Source of the DNA: Ascidia mentula
Taxonomy: Eukaryota > Chordata > Ascidiacea > Phlebobranchia > Ascidiidae
Direction of reading: 5' to 3'
Assembly: GCA_947561715.1 (NCBI GenBank)
Contig: OX387201.1
Location: 1,940,001 to 2,004,000, forward strand
DNA length: 64,000 nt
Part shown: positions 1 through 14,400 of the stretch, one piece after another
How the letters are laid out: each line of letters begins with the position of its first letter
How positions within the stretch are numbered: position 1 is the stretch's first letter
Notes under the pieces: generated by a model
Told to the model about the DNA's origin: nothing
What the model saw: the letters and a program-made list of their open reading frames with translations, nothing else
Databases searched by the model: none
Translations under genes and position numbers: made by a program

Positions 1-218
1 GGTTGTTTAGTTTATTTTAGTTGACTTTCTTTACGAGATCATGCTTTTTTGTTATTTGCTGTTGTTGAAAAAAAAAACATAAAATCAAAACGAATCTTTA
101 ACTTTGGTCTTTTAAAAAAAAAAACTTTATACGCTATTTTTTTTTGCTGCCAGGCATACTAAAAGTTTAGAGGTTTAAAAAAATCCTGATATTTTTAAGA
201 GTGTTTTGTGTAACTCAC

Positions 219-3200
219 CAACGCAGAAATGATTGGCGGAAGTGAAGAAACCGTTTGCCTGGCAAGTCAAGGTGGCTGGACCAGTGAGCAAGTATCCTGG
301 CAAGCACTCAATTGTGACAACCTGGTTTGGGAAGAACACGGTGCCACCGCCTACGACTTGGCCGTTAGTTGGAACCGGTGGATTGACACATGTCACTGGC
401 TGAGGCGGTTGAGTCACAGGGTTTGTGATGGGTGTCTGGCCTATAACACAGTGTCACATGTAACAAATGCGCACAAATATTTTTTTGGAAACAAAAGATT
501 TTTAGTTGTGTATTTTTAAAAGACTTGTTAAAAGACGCTGTAGTTTACGTACACAGGTTTTTATAACCGACACAATAAGCGCAAACGCGAGGCTTGCACA
601 GGACAGATAAGCTAAGCAAACCGCCTGAGAAGTGAATGCATGCAAGATACTAAAACATAACTGCATTGCGGTACAACTTACTGATACAGTGGGGAAATGG
701 AGCGTTGTAGATGCCGGTGTTCAGGCACTCGAGAACTTGGTTTCCATAGAGACGATATCCCACACCACAGGAATAACGCACCTTGTCTCCCACGATCCTC
801 TCCGTGTCATCTCTACCGTCAATGGAACCACCAAATGGAACCACAGGGATGTTGCATCTCACAGGGGCTACAAAAGAGTTATTTTTTTAAAATTACTGTT
901 ATTTTTGCTGCCAGGCATAGTAATTAATAGCAATTGCTCTTCTGGCACTTAAGTTACGAAAGTGTTTATTGTAACCAACGTTTCGTCCACAATCCGGCGA
1001 GACTATGCTGGACGAAATGTTGGTTTCAATAAACATAGAGATTTGTTGCTGTTTTAATCGTTCTCCAGTCTCGGGATAATTGGTTTGTAAGTTTGATGTT
1101 CCCAAATGTTTGTCTATCATTAAAGACGACTGCATTAACATTTTATCAGTAGTTGTTTCTTGTAGGATTAAGAAATTTATACGGTCGCCAGCATGCTATG
1201 GTTCATTGCCCATTGGTTAAACATTACCTGAAACAAATCTGAAACACTAAGAGAGTGATTAGTGGTATAGGAAACACTGCACCAAGAGTAAAAATCATGG
1301 TGCAGTGTTTCCCGCATTTGGCTTCACTTATCACGTATCACGCTATGTTAATTCCAACACAGCGATCATACTGACAGCTTAGTCAGTTGATATTTGGAAA
1401 AAATATATTTCGCCAAAAGGCATCATCACTTTCTGTAAATTATTCAAATAGATTAAAACGTATTTTACTTTACTTACAGCCACACGATGGTGGTGGGTTA
1501 CTGAACTGTCCGCTGCTCTGGCAGACAGACTGTTGGGTGCCGCTTGCAGCAAAGCCAGTGTTGCAGGAATAAGTTACCACGTCGCCTTCGAACCATTGCG
1601 CTTTCTGTTGGTTAATTCCTCCGTTGATTGGGGCAACAGGTTGTGGACATGTGGCACGTATGGTGGGCGTGACTATCACTGAAATGGTAAAGAAATCGTT
1701 AGGCGTTTTTCTTAAAGTTGGTTGGGTTCATGTCGGGTACGTAGTTTTTGACATCTTGTGAACAACATGCTTTAACACTTGCCAACTTTAATAGACAAGT
1801 AAACTGACAATACTGCTAAAATATTACGAACAGCATTATTTATCTAGATAAAAAATTAATGTAATGTAAGGCCTGTTTGGTTGAAACGTGGACAAGATAG
1901 GTAAACGAATCGGTTATATATAAGCAACATACGCAGCACAAGAGTCGGTCATACCTCTGCAAACAGTGTTGTGTGAAGAGAAGAATCCGTTAGGGAGACA
2001 TCTTGCAGTTCCACTTCCCTCTCTGGTGCCACTTCTGCATTGAAACGTCACGACTTCGTTGACCCTCCACATGGTTTTGCCGGGTGGCATGGTGTATCCG
2101 TTAGTGGGCGTCGGTGGGTTTGAACACATTACTGGTGCTGGCGGTGGTGTGGTGACTACAACTGTGCATAAAACCATGTAAAAATATTTAAGTTAGCGTG
2201 GGGGCAATAACATGAATTCTGTGAGCTCGACACAAAGTGGAAGTCTTTGCCAGGCCGTTTGCCCGGCAAGAGTCACACCAAGCTGCACTGATAAGACCTT
2301 ATCGGGAAAAAAGTGGCCATCTGCAGGCAGCTCACAAAAGCAGAAATATTTGTTGGGTTAGGAACACTATTTACGGATTTACATGGTTCTGAGAAATAAA
2401 GAGACTGGCCGATACTGTTGAAAACACAGTCATGTTTAATTTATTTAAAACGTTTCGGTAAGAGCTTATGCCATTCAGTTAATTTGGTAAGGATTATATG
2501 AAGCTGACCTTACTGACGTCACAGATCGACTGCGTGTGTTCGTTAGTTTTTGATAAAGTTCGGTACATGGGCCAAAAATTTTAGTCATAACCTGTGGCAC
2601 TTGTTGCCTAATAGGATACAATAGTTGCAATGTGCCTTAACGTAACGTCAACTCACCCCTTGGTGAGCATGTGGGAATGATGGTGCTGAAGGCTCCAGTG
2701 GCGGTACAACGGGAGATACGTTGACCTGCGAGGGCGTACCCGCTCGCACAACTGAATACAACTTGCTCTCCGACGTTCCAGGTCGTCTTGCCCGCGGGCG
2801 TCACTAGCAAGTTCGCTCTGTTCGGCCTGGCACATGTCCTGACAACGACGGCGGGGGGCAATGCTAAAAAAGGAAAAACAATTTAGGAATATTCGTTTGG
2901 CTATGCTGCGCGTACCTGTCACAGATCGGTGACGGACTTGATTTTTGAAACAACGTGTTCAACATTATTAAACAAGGTTTCTTTTATCCATTTGGTGACT
3001 GTCACTTAACGTTACGTTAAACTCGATATTTATTTTGAGGTATGTTCCTTATTGTTGTGAAAGTGTAAATAACGTAGCCCTACAATGTCTTTAGATAAAG
3101 GCCAAACGGGTTACAAAAAAATTCCAATCTCTTCTTAGACCAATTTTCTCAGAAAACTTGATGGCCCGGTTTTGCTGCAGGTTGGATGTTTTAATGATTC

Positions 3201-5460
3201 AGCAAAGCTTTGGGCGGTTGTAATCGATCAAGAGTCACTTTCATGCTGTCGAATCAGATACAATTGCTCCTTTTGGCCAACATTAAAATGTCAATGGCTT
3301 GCGCTTGTCTGTTTTGTACTCGACCGTCAGCTCAATTACCGCTTGTTACACTAGAATCACTTTCATTTTGTGTCGACAAGGGGAAATCTTTCATGAAATA
3401 CGAGAACAAAACCACTATGTGATGCGCGGTTAAAGGCAACCCGAAAGGTGTAACTCTTAAATATGCACAAGTTGACACCCCCGCACTGTATACGTAAGAA
3501 AAGTGGTTAAGTTTTTCAAGAAATCGTTTTTTTTTGCTTTGTGACTTTGAACATGTTATGGGTCACTATGAAATTGTCCATAAAGAATTAACTATAGATT
3601 GTTTTGCTTCTAATGCAAATGCTATCTTTTATGTGTTACTTTAAACTTGCCGAATGATGAAGTTTTTGTAAAGATTTTTTCGTTTCTAAATGAAAGTTGT
3701 TTATCATAACCAGACCAAATTTAGTCAAATTTTTGAAGGGAATTTAAAGGGCTCTAAATTTTGCTTCATAAAATGTGATGACCCTTTATCAGTTTATGTG
3801 GTAACACAACTTAATGTATACTGGTTTGAAATAAAAACGATGTAACACTTACGAATGCACATTCTGCTTTGGTATAAGAAGTAACCGTTGTTGCAGAAGC
3901 ATCCAAGTCGATCGTATTGTCCGCAGGTTGAATCAGCCGGGCATCTGACTCGTGCGCACTGTGCTGGAGCTTGTCGAATGTTGCCCTGACGCGCTGAAAT
4001 AGACAAAGGATTGTTAAAAAATTAAATATGTTGAAGCCAAACTTTCGCGCAGTCGTCTGCGTTTTGTTAGTTCGTGATTTTAGTTTCGTGATGAACTCTG
4101 TCCAGAGTTTTAAAGTGCAACTGCTTTCGGCAAAAAAATGTTCATGTGTAACAAGGCAGGGTAGGAAATAAATCAATTCATTTATTAAAGTTCTCAGTAA
4201 TTGCAACCGAAATTAGTTTATCCATTCCGTTATATCGCTTGTAACAACCAACGATATAGTTGGGTCGACGTATGAATTTCGGTTCCAGTTTGTGTATATG
4301 ATATTTGTTGAGAAGGCAAACTGGAAGCAGCAAACGCTTCCTACTTCAGCAGACAACTTACCGACACAGCCTTCGGTCGGGTGTTTGAAGTAACCGATCT
4401 TGCATGCACACAACCTTGTTCCCATGTAAATGACGCAGCGGCTGTTGTCAAGATCGCACTGAGCATCACAGCTCACGGCAACATTGACCACGGGACCGAC
4501 TGGACGAGGGACGGAGGTGGGCGCCACGCGGTCGGCGCGAGCTGGAAAACAGATTTGGCAGTCAGAATAAGGTAATTACACTGATACCGGAAAACGGTTT
4601 ATTAACATTCAACTTTGTCATTTCTCTCTGTGATCTGTTGAACCTAGTGAAGCATTGGATGACAATGTTAAATAATTTAAGAAAAAAATACTCGACAACG
4701 AATGTGATGTTGTATTACAGGCAAAGCACTCCGTTATGAGACATTCTTGTAAAACCAAATCATTGTAAAACCAACAGTTAATGCATTTATAAAACGCATG
4801 TAATCCAGATTTTCTACAAGTTTGCCATCCAATCCCGTATTCCCTAGTTAACAAGTGGGTGAACAGGTATAAAACAAAAGGGTTTACACTGTGTTTAAAC
4901 TTGTTACAAAATATAACTTATCGGGGCTTGGATAAATAGTACAGTTAACACTTATATCCACTTTAACTTACGGACGCATCTTGGAATGTTTGCTCTCCCT
5001 CCTACCACTCTCCATCCACCTCCTTGGCAAGTTGCGACACCTCGGCCAAGGTTTCTGTAGCCATTGTTACAGTTTATAGAGAGAACCTCACTCTCATCAT
5101 AGCTGGTTTTGTCCGGTGAAAAGGTGGAGAATGCAATCGGCAGCGGTCTCGGACATTGACCTTCGTAAAAGAAAGGAGAACTTTAGGGTTAGCATAGCAT
5201 GTGGAATACTCTTGTTATTACACAAAATAAGACAAGTACATTTTAGAGTGTCCACAAATGAGCATTTTGGTGTGGCAAAATTTCAATATAATTGCATGAA
5301 AATTTCTCTTTTAATTGTGACATGTATGTATTACATATAAGCTTTTTTTAATATTTACGCTTAATATTGAACAGAAATGGAATGGAAAATCCTTACCTTG
5401 AGCGTTTGCCACAAAAAGAGCCAGCGCCAACAGAGTGAGTGAAAGTGTTAAATTGGCCAT
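219..5460 (-). CDS. secreted CCP (sushi)/EGF mosaic protein, 3' end outside window
   Basis: Nine exons are visible: 5397-5460, 4972-5160, 4362-4541, 3853-3993, 2657-2863, 1955-2161, 1478-1678, 682-867, 219-440. All have GT-AG borders and all junctions are phase 1, giving about 532 residues before the gene leaves the window. The start was chosen because the first 20 residues (MANLTLSLTLLALALFVANA) form a clean signal peptide. Domain order is CCP1 (residues about 22-85), two six-Cys EGF-like modules (85-192), then CCP2 to CCP6 (192-532), one exon per module. Each CCP has four Cys and a Gly-Tyr type core. CCP1 keeps the Trp expected between Cys3 and Cys4 (GGGW); in CCP2-6 that place is Phe or Tyr (TGAF, NGFF, SGQF, TGIY, NGFF). 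CCP modules usually mediate protein binding in complement factors, selectins and adhesion proteins. The exact role is not known from sequence. Confidence 0.9.
898..1040. repeat. dispersed foldback repeat in a CCP-gene intron
   Basis: Positions 962-988 and 1010-1036 form a 27-bp imperfect inverted repeat around a short loop containing CCGGCGAGAC. The left part, with GCTGCCAGGCATA and TAATTAAT, matches the reverse complement of the foldback at 49446-49568. The string GCTGCCAGGCATACTA also occurs alone at about 147-163. Three related pieces in one window indicate a dispersed short non-coding family. Confidence 0.6.
2388..2478 (-). repeat. short dispersed repeat with CTGA-hairpin-GAAACG core
   Basis: Read on the minus strand this begins CTGAATGG, forms a short hairpin and continues GAAACG, an AT-rich stretch, CATGACTGTG and GGCCAGTCT. 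The order and sequence match the 86-bp insertion at 49003-49088. It lies in the intron between the third and second CCP exons from the middle of the gene, so it does not affect coding. Confidence 0.5.
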
Positions 5461-8400
5461 TATCACCACCTAAACCTGATACAACAAAGTGGATGAGTTA
5501 TAAAACGCGAAACTCTCTTCGAAATAAGGCGGAAAATTAGACTTACGAGTGTGCTACGCAATTATTGGCGCTAATTCAATGTTTCTGTATCCTTTGTCAA
5601 GAGGGTATTTTCCTCCGTTAACTCCTAATCTGAAGCTTTAACTTAAACCTGATTACCTCTTTTTCCTTGTGTTAGCTCGGAGCGCAGGCCAAGGCCTAAT
5701 TGCTACTCACAACCGCGTATCTCGTGTATTAAATTATGATCCCTGCCACGCCCAGTCGAACATGCAGCGGACGCCAAACCCGATCATTAGAAACCGCATC
5801 TGCCTCAGATCACATCATTTTCACTTTTCCACCTCAAATGTTAACGCTTCTCAAATTGCTGGTCACTTTGTGTGTTTGTTTTTCGATGTTCTAATGGTGT
5901 AATACGCATTTTGCGTTTAGGTGAAAATAATCGTTTAATTTGCACCCCCAGGTTCCCTGACATGATGAAGCATGCGAAGCAACGAAAACCGAAACAAATG
6001 CGACATTACCTGAACGCCGCGGAACAACCACCCACACTTAAATCCATAAAGAAATCAATAATGCCGATATTCTGTATCGTTAGTCTGACCCTAATAGTAA
6101 AAGTTCGACAATTAGTTATGAGTGCGCAGGGTATTACATAACCACTGCTACTTCTCTGCATCCAAGCTACTACAAGAACTTAACACATGCGGGGAACTTA
6201 AAACTTTCTTGTCTTCTGTTCAGTTACTGGCGGTTGCCTGTCTTGCACTGTTCGGTGTCGGCCAATGCGGCTGATTTATCAACCTACAGCGTCCTTCCTT
6301 TGTCGTGAGGTCCCCGGCCTCGGCGGGAGCCGATCGACCCTCGGGCACTCGCCGCAAAGATTTTGTCTGCGATATTCGCGACTCGACGAATGTTTAAGAT
6401 GCCCCCGGGCTATTGGAAGTTTCTTCCGAGCGCTTTTCCCCAAAGGCGCCAAATTATAGTCCATGTTGGCGGTTGCTCGTCCAATCTAATATGGTATTCG
6501 GAAGGGATTCGAACCCTTTGCTAAATCTACAAATATTTTGTGGTTTCTAACAAAAACTGTGGTTTACATTTTGTAACGTCACATGTCAATTTCATCATGG
6601 CAAAAGGCATGGTTGATAAAAGCGTTTCGATGGGCGCTTACTGTGGATTTCCCTGGTCGCAAAGAAGTGACGATCGTACACTTGAGCCTTTTCTGTCAAC
6701 TGAGTTGTGAATACCACAAAAAAACAACTATTGTGTTTAATGTGAGCATTTGATTTTTGTAAACATTGTATTATTTTTCCGGCTACACCTCAAGCTTCGT
6801 GTGTTTCATGTGACCAACATCTACTCCATACAATTTTGCAGGTCAGTGCAACGCCGACGTTTTGCAGGTGTCTGCCAACTTTGCATGGAAAGTAGCAAAA
6901 TCACCTTCCACGGGATTAGTAAAGCCAAGTTTCTATGACAAACATTAGTTTGGACAAATCCGAAGCGGACTTTCCGTTCAAAATATGCAGGACTGGTGTT
7001 TCAGTGCCTCGAGCTAATGTTTGCTTGCCAAACATGAAAAAAATTATGTCTGGCATTGCAGCATGAACACTATTTTGGAATTTGGAGCTTGCACGGCCGT
7101 TGCATAAAGTTTTCAAATATAATCCTTGAGCGAAATTAAATCCCTGCACATTTCTGCGTTGCTCTCCGCAAACATGTTTGCATACTTTTATGGAGGGAAG
7201 CAGAGTTGGTCTCTGTATTTGTTCGTGTAAGTTCCTGTCACTTTTACACTTGCTGAGTTTTGAAATATTGCTTTGGTTGTTTAGCTGACGTCACCCCGTG
7301 CCCACGTTTCGCGTTAATGTTCTCGTCACGAAAATAAACAGAGTTCTGATCGATATTTAAAATTTAATTTCACGGCTTGAAAACATCAACAACGCCCGTT
7401 GTTTTACAATTTTCGTGTGCGTTGTTTTGACCGCAACATTAATTAGCGTTTTTACGTAACTGGAGGTTGTGTTTTAATTATGTGATAACTAGATTTTCCG
7501 ACAACAAATTCAAGTTCAACAAATGATAAATCCACAGTGTGGTGTGACAGAAACATTGTTTATACTTCAAAACGACTTGAATTTTTCTGAAATCAAAAAT
7601 AAAATAACATTGTTTAACAAATATATTCAAAATATTTTAATAACCGATTACCAATTTCAGTGCATGTCCTACAATGAACATCCCCGTGTGTGGGATGCAC
7701 ATAATGTGCAGGCGTGTCCTCCAAGCAAAATTTAGAAGTTCATTGTTGCTTCGAGCTACACCATTTCACCCAGAAAACGCCGCTATTTGCGTTCCGTTCT
7801 CCTCCATTTCTGTTGGCAAACATGTCAGTCCATACAATTGTGGAGACGTAATCACTTAATTATTCTCCGCGGTCGAACGTTTGATGCCGGCGTTCTGCGA
7901 TTCACCAGTCTTTCTAAATCGCGTGCTTCAGTTGTGGAAGTGAATTCTTCTTCTATTGTTCACCGACTTCAAGCGTGGAAATCGGCACCGAATGTTTAAT
8001 TGTCTATTGTTAGTGCGCCCCCAAGTGCCGCTTTGTTTGATTAGAAAACGTAAATAATTGCACCTGTACGTGTTGAATGGAGTCGTGGTCAGGTTTGAAT
8101 TAGAGACTTAAGTGATTTTGCTTTTCCTGTTTAAAATTGCTCGTTTGAAATAAAACCGAACAACAAGGCTCTGGTTTACCGATTTGATTTTCGAGTTTTT
8201 TTTGTAATTTTATCCCTCATTGTAAAGTACAACGCTATGTCATGTAAACTCCTCGGGTTTTTTAATAAGGAACTCAAGATCAAATCTGTTTATATTGCTC
8301 TTTTGTTACTGTACTGCTTTAACGATCTACTAACAGTGATGTATGACAATGTATCATCATACTTGTGTTGTCATTTTACATTAAAACAATAATAAACCCA

Positions 8401-11232
8401 CAAACTGTCGGCAGTATTTGTTGCCAAACGTTTTTTCTAATTTACTTGTAACGTAATTCCCTTTGAGTGGTCTCGGGTACCTTTTCCAAACCGCGCAAAT
8501 AACAAACAAACAACACGACACCAGCGAAGAGTTTTACGGATCGCAGTTGGAAATGGAAGACGCTTCGCGCGGGCGGTGTTTATTGCGTCACAGATTAGCA
8601 CGCGGTTAGCAGTTTGCTTGTTTTGGTAATCTCTCGGCTCTCGTCTCTTCCGTTAGCACCGACAAATTGCTGCGACCTCTTATGAGGCAGAATTTGTATA
8701 TATGTATATATTTCGCACGTAAATGTATTAAGGTTTTGTAACTTTCATATATATCACGAAGCGATTTTCATTTTGGCACATATTAATTTTTAAGTAGATA
8801 AGCCTCAATCGATCACGACAATTGCCGCCAATTTCACTATCCGCGTCTCGTCCTTCACATTTACACACAATAATCAACTCATTATCTCTAATTAAATTTC
8901 TATGGAATAATTTATGTTGAAACAATGGTTCGGCCAAGCAAGGTAGCCTCCCTTAAACCATTATACTAATGACAGTAATACTAAACACGCGCGGTAAAAT
9001 CGTGATTAAATGTCCCTCCCTTCACATGCGTCAACTTGATCAATTAAAAGGTCAAGACTGTCCATTGAAACCATTAGCATTTTACTTGTAACGATTCACA
9101 ATTAAACGTGACACTTGGTAGTAAAAGATCGTACAAGTCGACCTATGTAAAACACAATAACTAATGTTGATGTCGTCATGCCTTGCACGTTTCGCCGTTT
9201 AAAACTTTTAGGTTTACAAGGGTTTACGGCCGTCATTGTCTATAATAGTCTTTGACGTTGCGTTTTATTGCTGTCGCAAAGTGTGAGGCATTTGTCAATT
9301 CATAGAATCGTTAATTGCCCAATTAGAAGACGTGCACTGTTGTTGCATCTGCTTTGTCACGTACGAAAACGCATTAGGAAAATACGATTTTTTTTATCTT
9401 TTTATTCTATCATTCTACTTACAATCAAATTTTTACAATAAACCTTTTGTAGTTTCAAAATTTACGTTGTGACTATTTTAGATGAAAAAGGGGACTTGAA
9501 CCAACGTGACTCAACCGTTACAATTTTCTACCCGTTTTGCAATAAGATTTTTTAACTGCTACATAAAAATATACGTGAACTTACTGCACCAACAGCTACA
9601 TGAAAATTTTCCGGCACAAAACATGAATCATAAATAAATAAATTTACGCTAAGACCTCTGTGGGTTCACGGTCGTTTGCTAAACATGAAAGTTGGTCTAA
9701 TTCGACCACACCCATTGTAACTCATTATAGTGTGACCGGTGAAAACTAAGCAAACCCTCATGACCTTGAAATTGTCAGCACGGCAACTTGGCTTCATGAC
9801 TTTAACTGAATTTTTCGTTTGTTTAACTCGCACCATTGTCCAACATACAGAAAAAAATGTTCCATATGTTAATATTACATTTCTTTTGAATTTCTTTGCG
9901 AAGCTTATCATAACTCGGTGCTAGTTGAAGTTACATACATCATTCTTCTTGATGGTAACATGGTTTCCCTGTTTGCATCAATTTTTTTGACTTGATATTC
10001 CCTGCACAATGTGGAAACATGCTTAGCTGATGGTCAGTGGCGTTTCATGCAAACATGTTGAACACTAGCGTGGTGCGAAGGGTTGCACTGCATGTATTCC
10101 TATTTCCTTTTCCCTGTGATTTTTTTCATGACTTTGATAACCAACGTTATATTTACAACATGCGGCGTTTGCCGTTCCCACACATTCAACAGGTATTAAC
10201 CTTTCACCTCAATTTAGTCAGTACGACCAACTTGAACGCACACACGTCAATCAAATCGTCACGTGACGACAAACCGACCAATCATATCGTTACTTTGTTT
10301 TGAATTGTCGTCTCATTATAACCCGTGTTTCCCCAAACCGGTCATCGATAAATCGTGAGAAAGAGAGTTGATTTTGCGAGTCCCAAAACAATAGCTCGTC
10401 GCGGCACTTCCGAACTATAAACACCATCGCCCGGAACTCTGCACCGTGTTACGTCATAACAACACCCCACAATTTTCGCGTAATTGTCCTTGCGGAAAGA
10501 CGACGCCTTTGGACTGGCGATCTTCGTCGCCTCGAGATATAACGAGACCGCACTCACGCTGAATGAATTGTGCGGTTGATTTTTTGCGAGGTTTTAACAT
10601 CGCGAAATCTCAGGCCCAACAAATTAGGTGACTTGAATATCTTTGAAGAACCCCAAATCGAAATTGTTTTTTAAGGTTTTCAAAACATTCCACAATGTAG
10701 AATTGTGTAGCCTTTTTTACAGCGACACATACAGTTTTTGTAAATTGGTTTAATTTTTTATATTTCAGGTGAAAAGTGACGATTATGACTCAAGTGACTT
10801 AAAGTGACTCAAAGTAAGGAATTTTTAAATAAACATCGTAATAAGGTATTCGCCTGCCTGTCGGTTTCCAGTCTTGTATAATATACTGACATGTACATCC
10901 ACAGGTGTTCCACTGCTAAGCAGTAGAGACTAATTTATGTGGTTCTTCGTGACATTCGTTATCCTTATTTTTTTTATTATTTGCAGTGTTTATGCGGTAG
11001 AATATTAAAATACCGTTTATCTTTGCCTAACATCCAACCGTTGTGTTCGGCCTTGCGTTCCGAGCTTTGCTATTGTCCCATTAGATGTTTTTAATCATAA
11101 TAGGTTATCGCGTAGGTGTAAGTTTAAGAAAGCAAAAACTGAGAAGTTTACCTACATATAATATCCAACTTTTACAAGGATCCCGGTTACGTTGATTGCC
11201 GGCAATTATCGTCCAGCAACCAAACATCACAT
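5461..11232. other. intergenic, no gene supported
   Basis: The first part holds the 5' leader and promoter of the minus-strand CCP/EGF gene. I find no chain of exons, signal peptide or known domain on either strand. A GC-rich patch at about 6260-6460 stands out in base composition only. Long AT runs, isolated short open frames and scattered TGACGTCA-like strings are all that can be seen. Confidence 0.6.
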
Positions 11233-11488
11233 GTTTATTATTGTTTTGTCCACTTTTGCCAAAAAGGTGTAAATTCGCCGCAACACCGCAATCAATTTGT
11301 TTGTGAAAGGATTGAGATCGAAAAGCGGCTCCAACCGTAAACGTCACAATTGCAAACGTAAACGTCACAAACAAACGTCCCGCAATGTGTTTATTGTTGA
11401 TTTGTCCACTTTTGCTGAAAAGGTGTAAATTCGCTGTCAAACCGCAAACAATTTGTTTGTGAAAGGATTGAGATCGGAAAACGGCGCC
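11233..11488. repeat. two-copy tandem duplication, period about 156 bp
   Basis: About 100 bp (11233-11332) recurs at 11389-11488. Shared blocks include TTGTCCACTTTTGC, AAAGGTGTAAATTCGC and TTTGTTTGTGAAAGGATTGA. The copies differ by scattered substitutions and small indels, so the duplication is not very recent. The open frame across both copies on the minus strand shows no known domain and looks incidental. Confidence 0.8.
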
Positions 11489-14400
11489 AAAAACATTTTC
11501 TCGGTCTCGTACCTGAGTGCCTGCTGTGTCCTAACTAACGTCTAACTTCGCGCCTCGGGGCAGAATTCACATGGTGTCAGTCTAGGATGTATCCTTCGCT
11601 GTTACTTCGTATCTTCGTGCATTCACTTTGTCGGTTCACTGATTTAACCATCGATCTTTATCGTCGTAACCGCACGGAACTCGATCTCCACGCGGAATTT
11701 TGCGACACCTGACACATTAACTCGTGCCACGAAATTGCTGAAAACGGCTATTTTGTATTTCACGGGTCACGAACTTTAAGTTGACGAGAACCAGGGCAAG
11801 CTTACGGGTTTAATTTGAAACAAAAACAACACTTCAGCGGAACAATTGTGTTGAAATAGGTCCGGTTATTTCATCTCACTTATCTTTTGACATATTTGCA
11901 ACTTATTTCCTTTTAAAAAACACAAATTATTGGACAAAAATGTTTAAACAAACGTCAACGAATGAAACAGTTTAATACAGTAACGGCTGATGTATACCAT
12001 ATGTGATGTATTGTTTTCAGTTTCACATCATTATAAGCCTGATGACGTCAGCTACAGTTTACGAACTAGTTTGGAACAAAGTTCAACATTCATCACTGGT
12101 TTCACTGTTCATTTCAGATGTCATCATTTATATGAATGTGATTTCATTCGTTTCGGGCGATGTGATGTCATTGTGGCCTAATTAGATTGAGATGAATATT
12201 GGTTATGGCTGGATGCGTAAACTGCCCTAAGGCGAAAAAAAACTTCATGATCTGTTTCCTTTAATTTCATTTCTGCTTTATTGTGAGCTAAACTTTGTAT
12301 TTGTGTTTTATTTGCAAATATTCATTTCGGTAAAATTAAACATGTTGGCAATGTGACTTTCAATTTGTTTTCTGTCATCTTATTTTCTCCCTTCTCAGGA
12401 TTTTAACTCGATTTATCCTGGAAACGAATTTCTATCATCGGTTCGACTAACTCGTCCGATATTACCGATAACTTTTTATGTTACAAAACCGAGCAAAGGT
12501 TTATTCTGGCCACGAATCTCGACCAGTTATTCATTTTGGATTGTGGCTCGATTGTCTTGACAGATGGAGAATTCGAAATTTAAAACATTGCATCGCCATC
12601 CAGCGGAATATAATTTTGAATGATTTTGTTCGCAAGATGTCGCTTAACGAGGTGAATGCAACAAAAAGTTTCCCATTTTCTGGCGAATCTTCGAATGAAG
12701 TTTTGCACCTCCACCGGATAAAACTTTCTTGCTGTTTAGCCGCTAGTTGTCAGACTAACACATAGCCAAATTTTGAACGCCAACAAGTGCCTGCTTATCT
12801 TCTTGAAAAACCACCACATGTGGCACTGTTGCCACAACTGCCCAAAAAGTATTTTTGGCCCAAATAATGGCGGGAATTTTAAACCAAACGTCAAGGCAAG
12901 AAAGCGATTATTTCATGGAATTCACAAATCGGCCCAAGAAAAGAACTTCCGTGTTCAGAGGGAATAAAAAATATCCTGGTTTTGATAAATGTGGTGTGTT
13001 GAAAAAATGAATGGATAAACTGACTTTGTGACCTTTGACCCACAAATCATTAGCAATATGCCATCACCGAATACATTCGGATTCGGCCTGAATCTAACCG
13101 AATATTTGTTGGCGTCATCAATTCTCAAATTATTTTCGTAGGGCGACATAATTTAATTTCATGGTGTCGCAATTGTCCAAGAAATTTGCAAGTGTTTGTA
13201 TCGTGTGCAAATCATATTTTCGTGTGGATTCCTAACCAACAATGTACGATAAGGACTCCATATAACAATCCGGCCAAACGTTGATATACACGACTACTAT
13301 TCTCCGCTTCTTTTGAAACACTTGCAACCTGATCTCTTATGAAAACGGCATGCGTATCAATTCGTTTCCATTTTTGATAAACAAAAACCCCCTTTCATCG
13401 AAAAAAATTAAATGCACGTAGCGTCTCGAATGCAACAACAGGTCGTGCAACTTGCAAAAGGAGCGTTGCGCCTTTAATCATGACCCACAGAGCTTTTCAT
13501 TCACTGCAGTCGATTTGCAGCTTGGTAAAGTAAAGCAGAAAGTTGAGAATTGAAGAAATGTTTACATATTTTACCCTGATACAATGAAGCTACTGTGATA
13601 AAAAAAGAGAATATCTTTGCATGATGCGGGAAGATTGGAATAAAATTATGTCCGAAATGGTTATTGATTCAAAATGGATGTATATGACCGGACATCACTG
13701 GTATATGGTAAGTGCGTTTGTGTAAAGCTTTTGAGTACAATGAAATGTCAGTCGCAGGAATATTACCTTCAATCAGCTAGAGGAAAATTGTGGATTAACG
13801 CACAAGAGCAAAACCGCAAGATGTCGCTGTAAACATTTGGAAAAAGCATCCACTGCGAGGTATGTATAGCATATTTAAAACTGATAAGAAAGTTACTTTT
13901 CCTTATCCGACACTGGTACATAACTCTCACAGCAGCACGTTCCACGTATTTAATGGTAATGGCATAATATTTGAAACAGCTGTAATATTGTCATGCTATT
14001 GGACATTTAACATTTGCTTTCCTTTCAGTGGAAACAGGAACTTGTCATTTTTTTGCTGGATATGTTGCGAATATACAAAATATAACAGTGCCTTTATCAG
14101 TATTGCGTGTTATCAACAAATTGTGAAAGTGTTGTGTTTTATTTTCCCCATCAATGTGTTCTTGTTCTATTCCTATTCTTGTGTTCTGTTCCTTAAAGTT
14201 CTCTTCAAAGTGTTTCCTAAATGTTCCCTTCAATGTGTTCCATAAATGTTGCCCCATCAGTATGCAAAAATATTTGAAGTTTCACCGATTTAAAACTTCA
14301 CGTTATCTCTCTTTACCCTGCAATTTGACACTTTTTTGTTCATTAAACCAGCGTCGTGGCATTTTTTATCAAACCTGAAAAATTACAAATAAAAGAGTTA

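Noticed and set aside
6475-6535. Minus-strand sequence with a good T arm (GGGTTCGAATCCC) and a CCA-like end
   Set aside because: No A box, D arm or matching acceptor strand precedes it, so it is at most a tRNA 3' fragment.
9480-9530. B-box-like GGTTCAAGTCCCC on the minus strand
   Set aside because: No A box at the expected distance and no tRNA fold.
13862-14245. 127-codon hydrophobic frame on the plus strand, superficially like a membrane protein
   Set aside because: Phe/Ile/Cys-rich product of T-rich DNA with an equally open antisense frame and no conserved motif.
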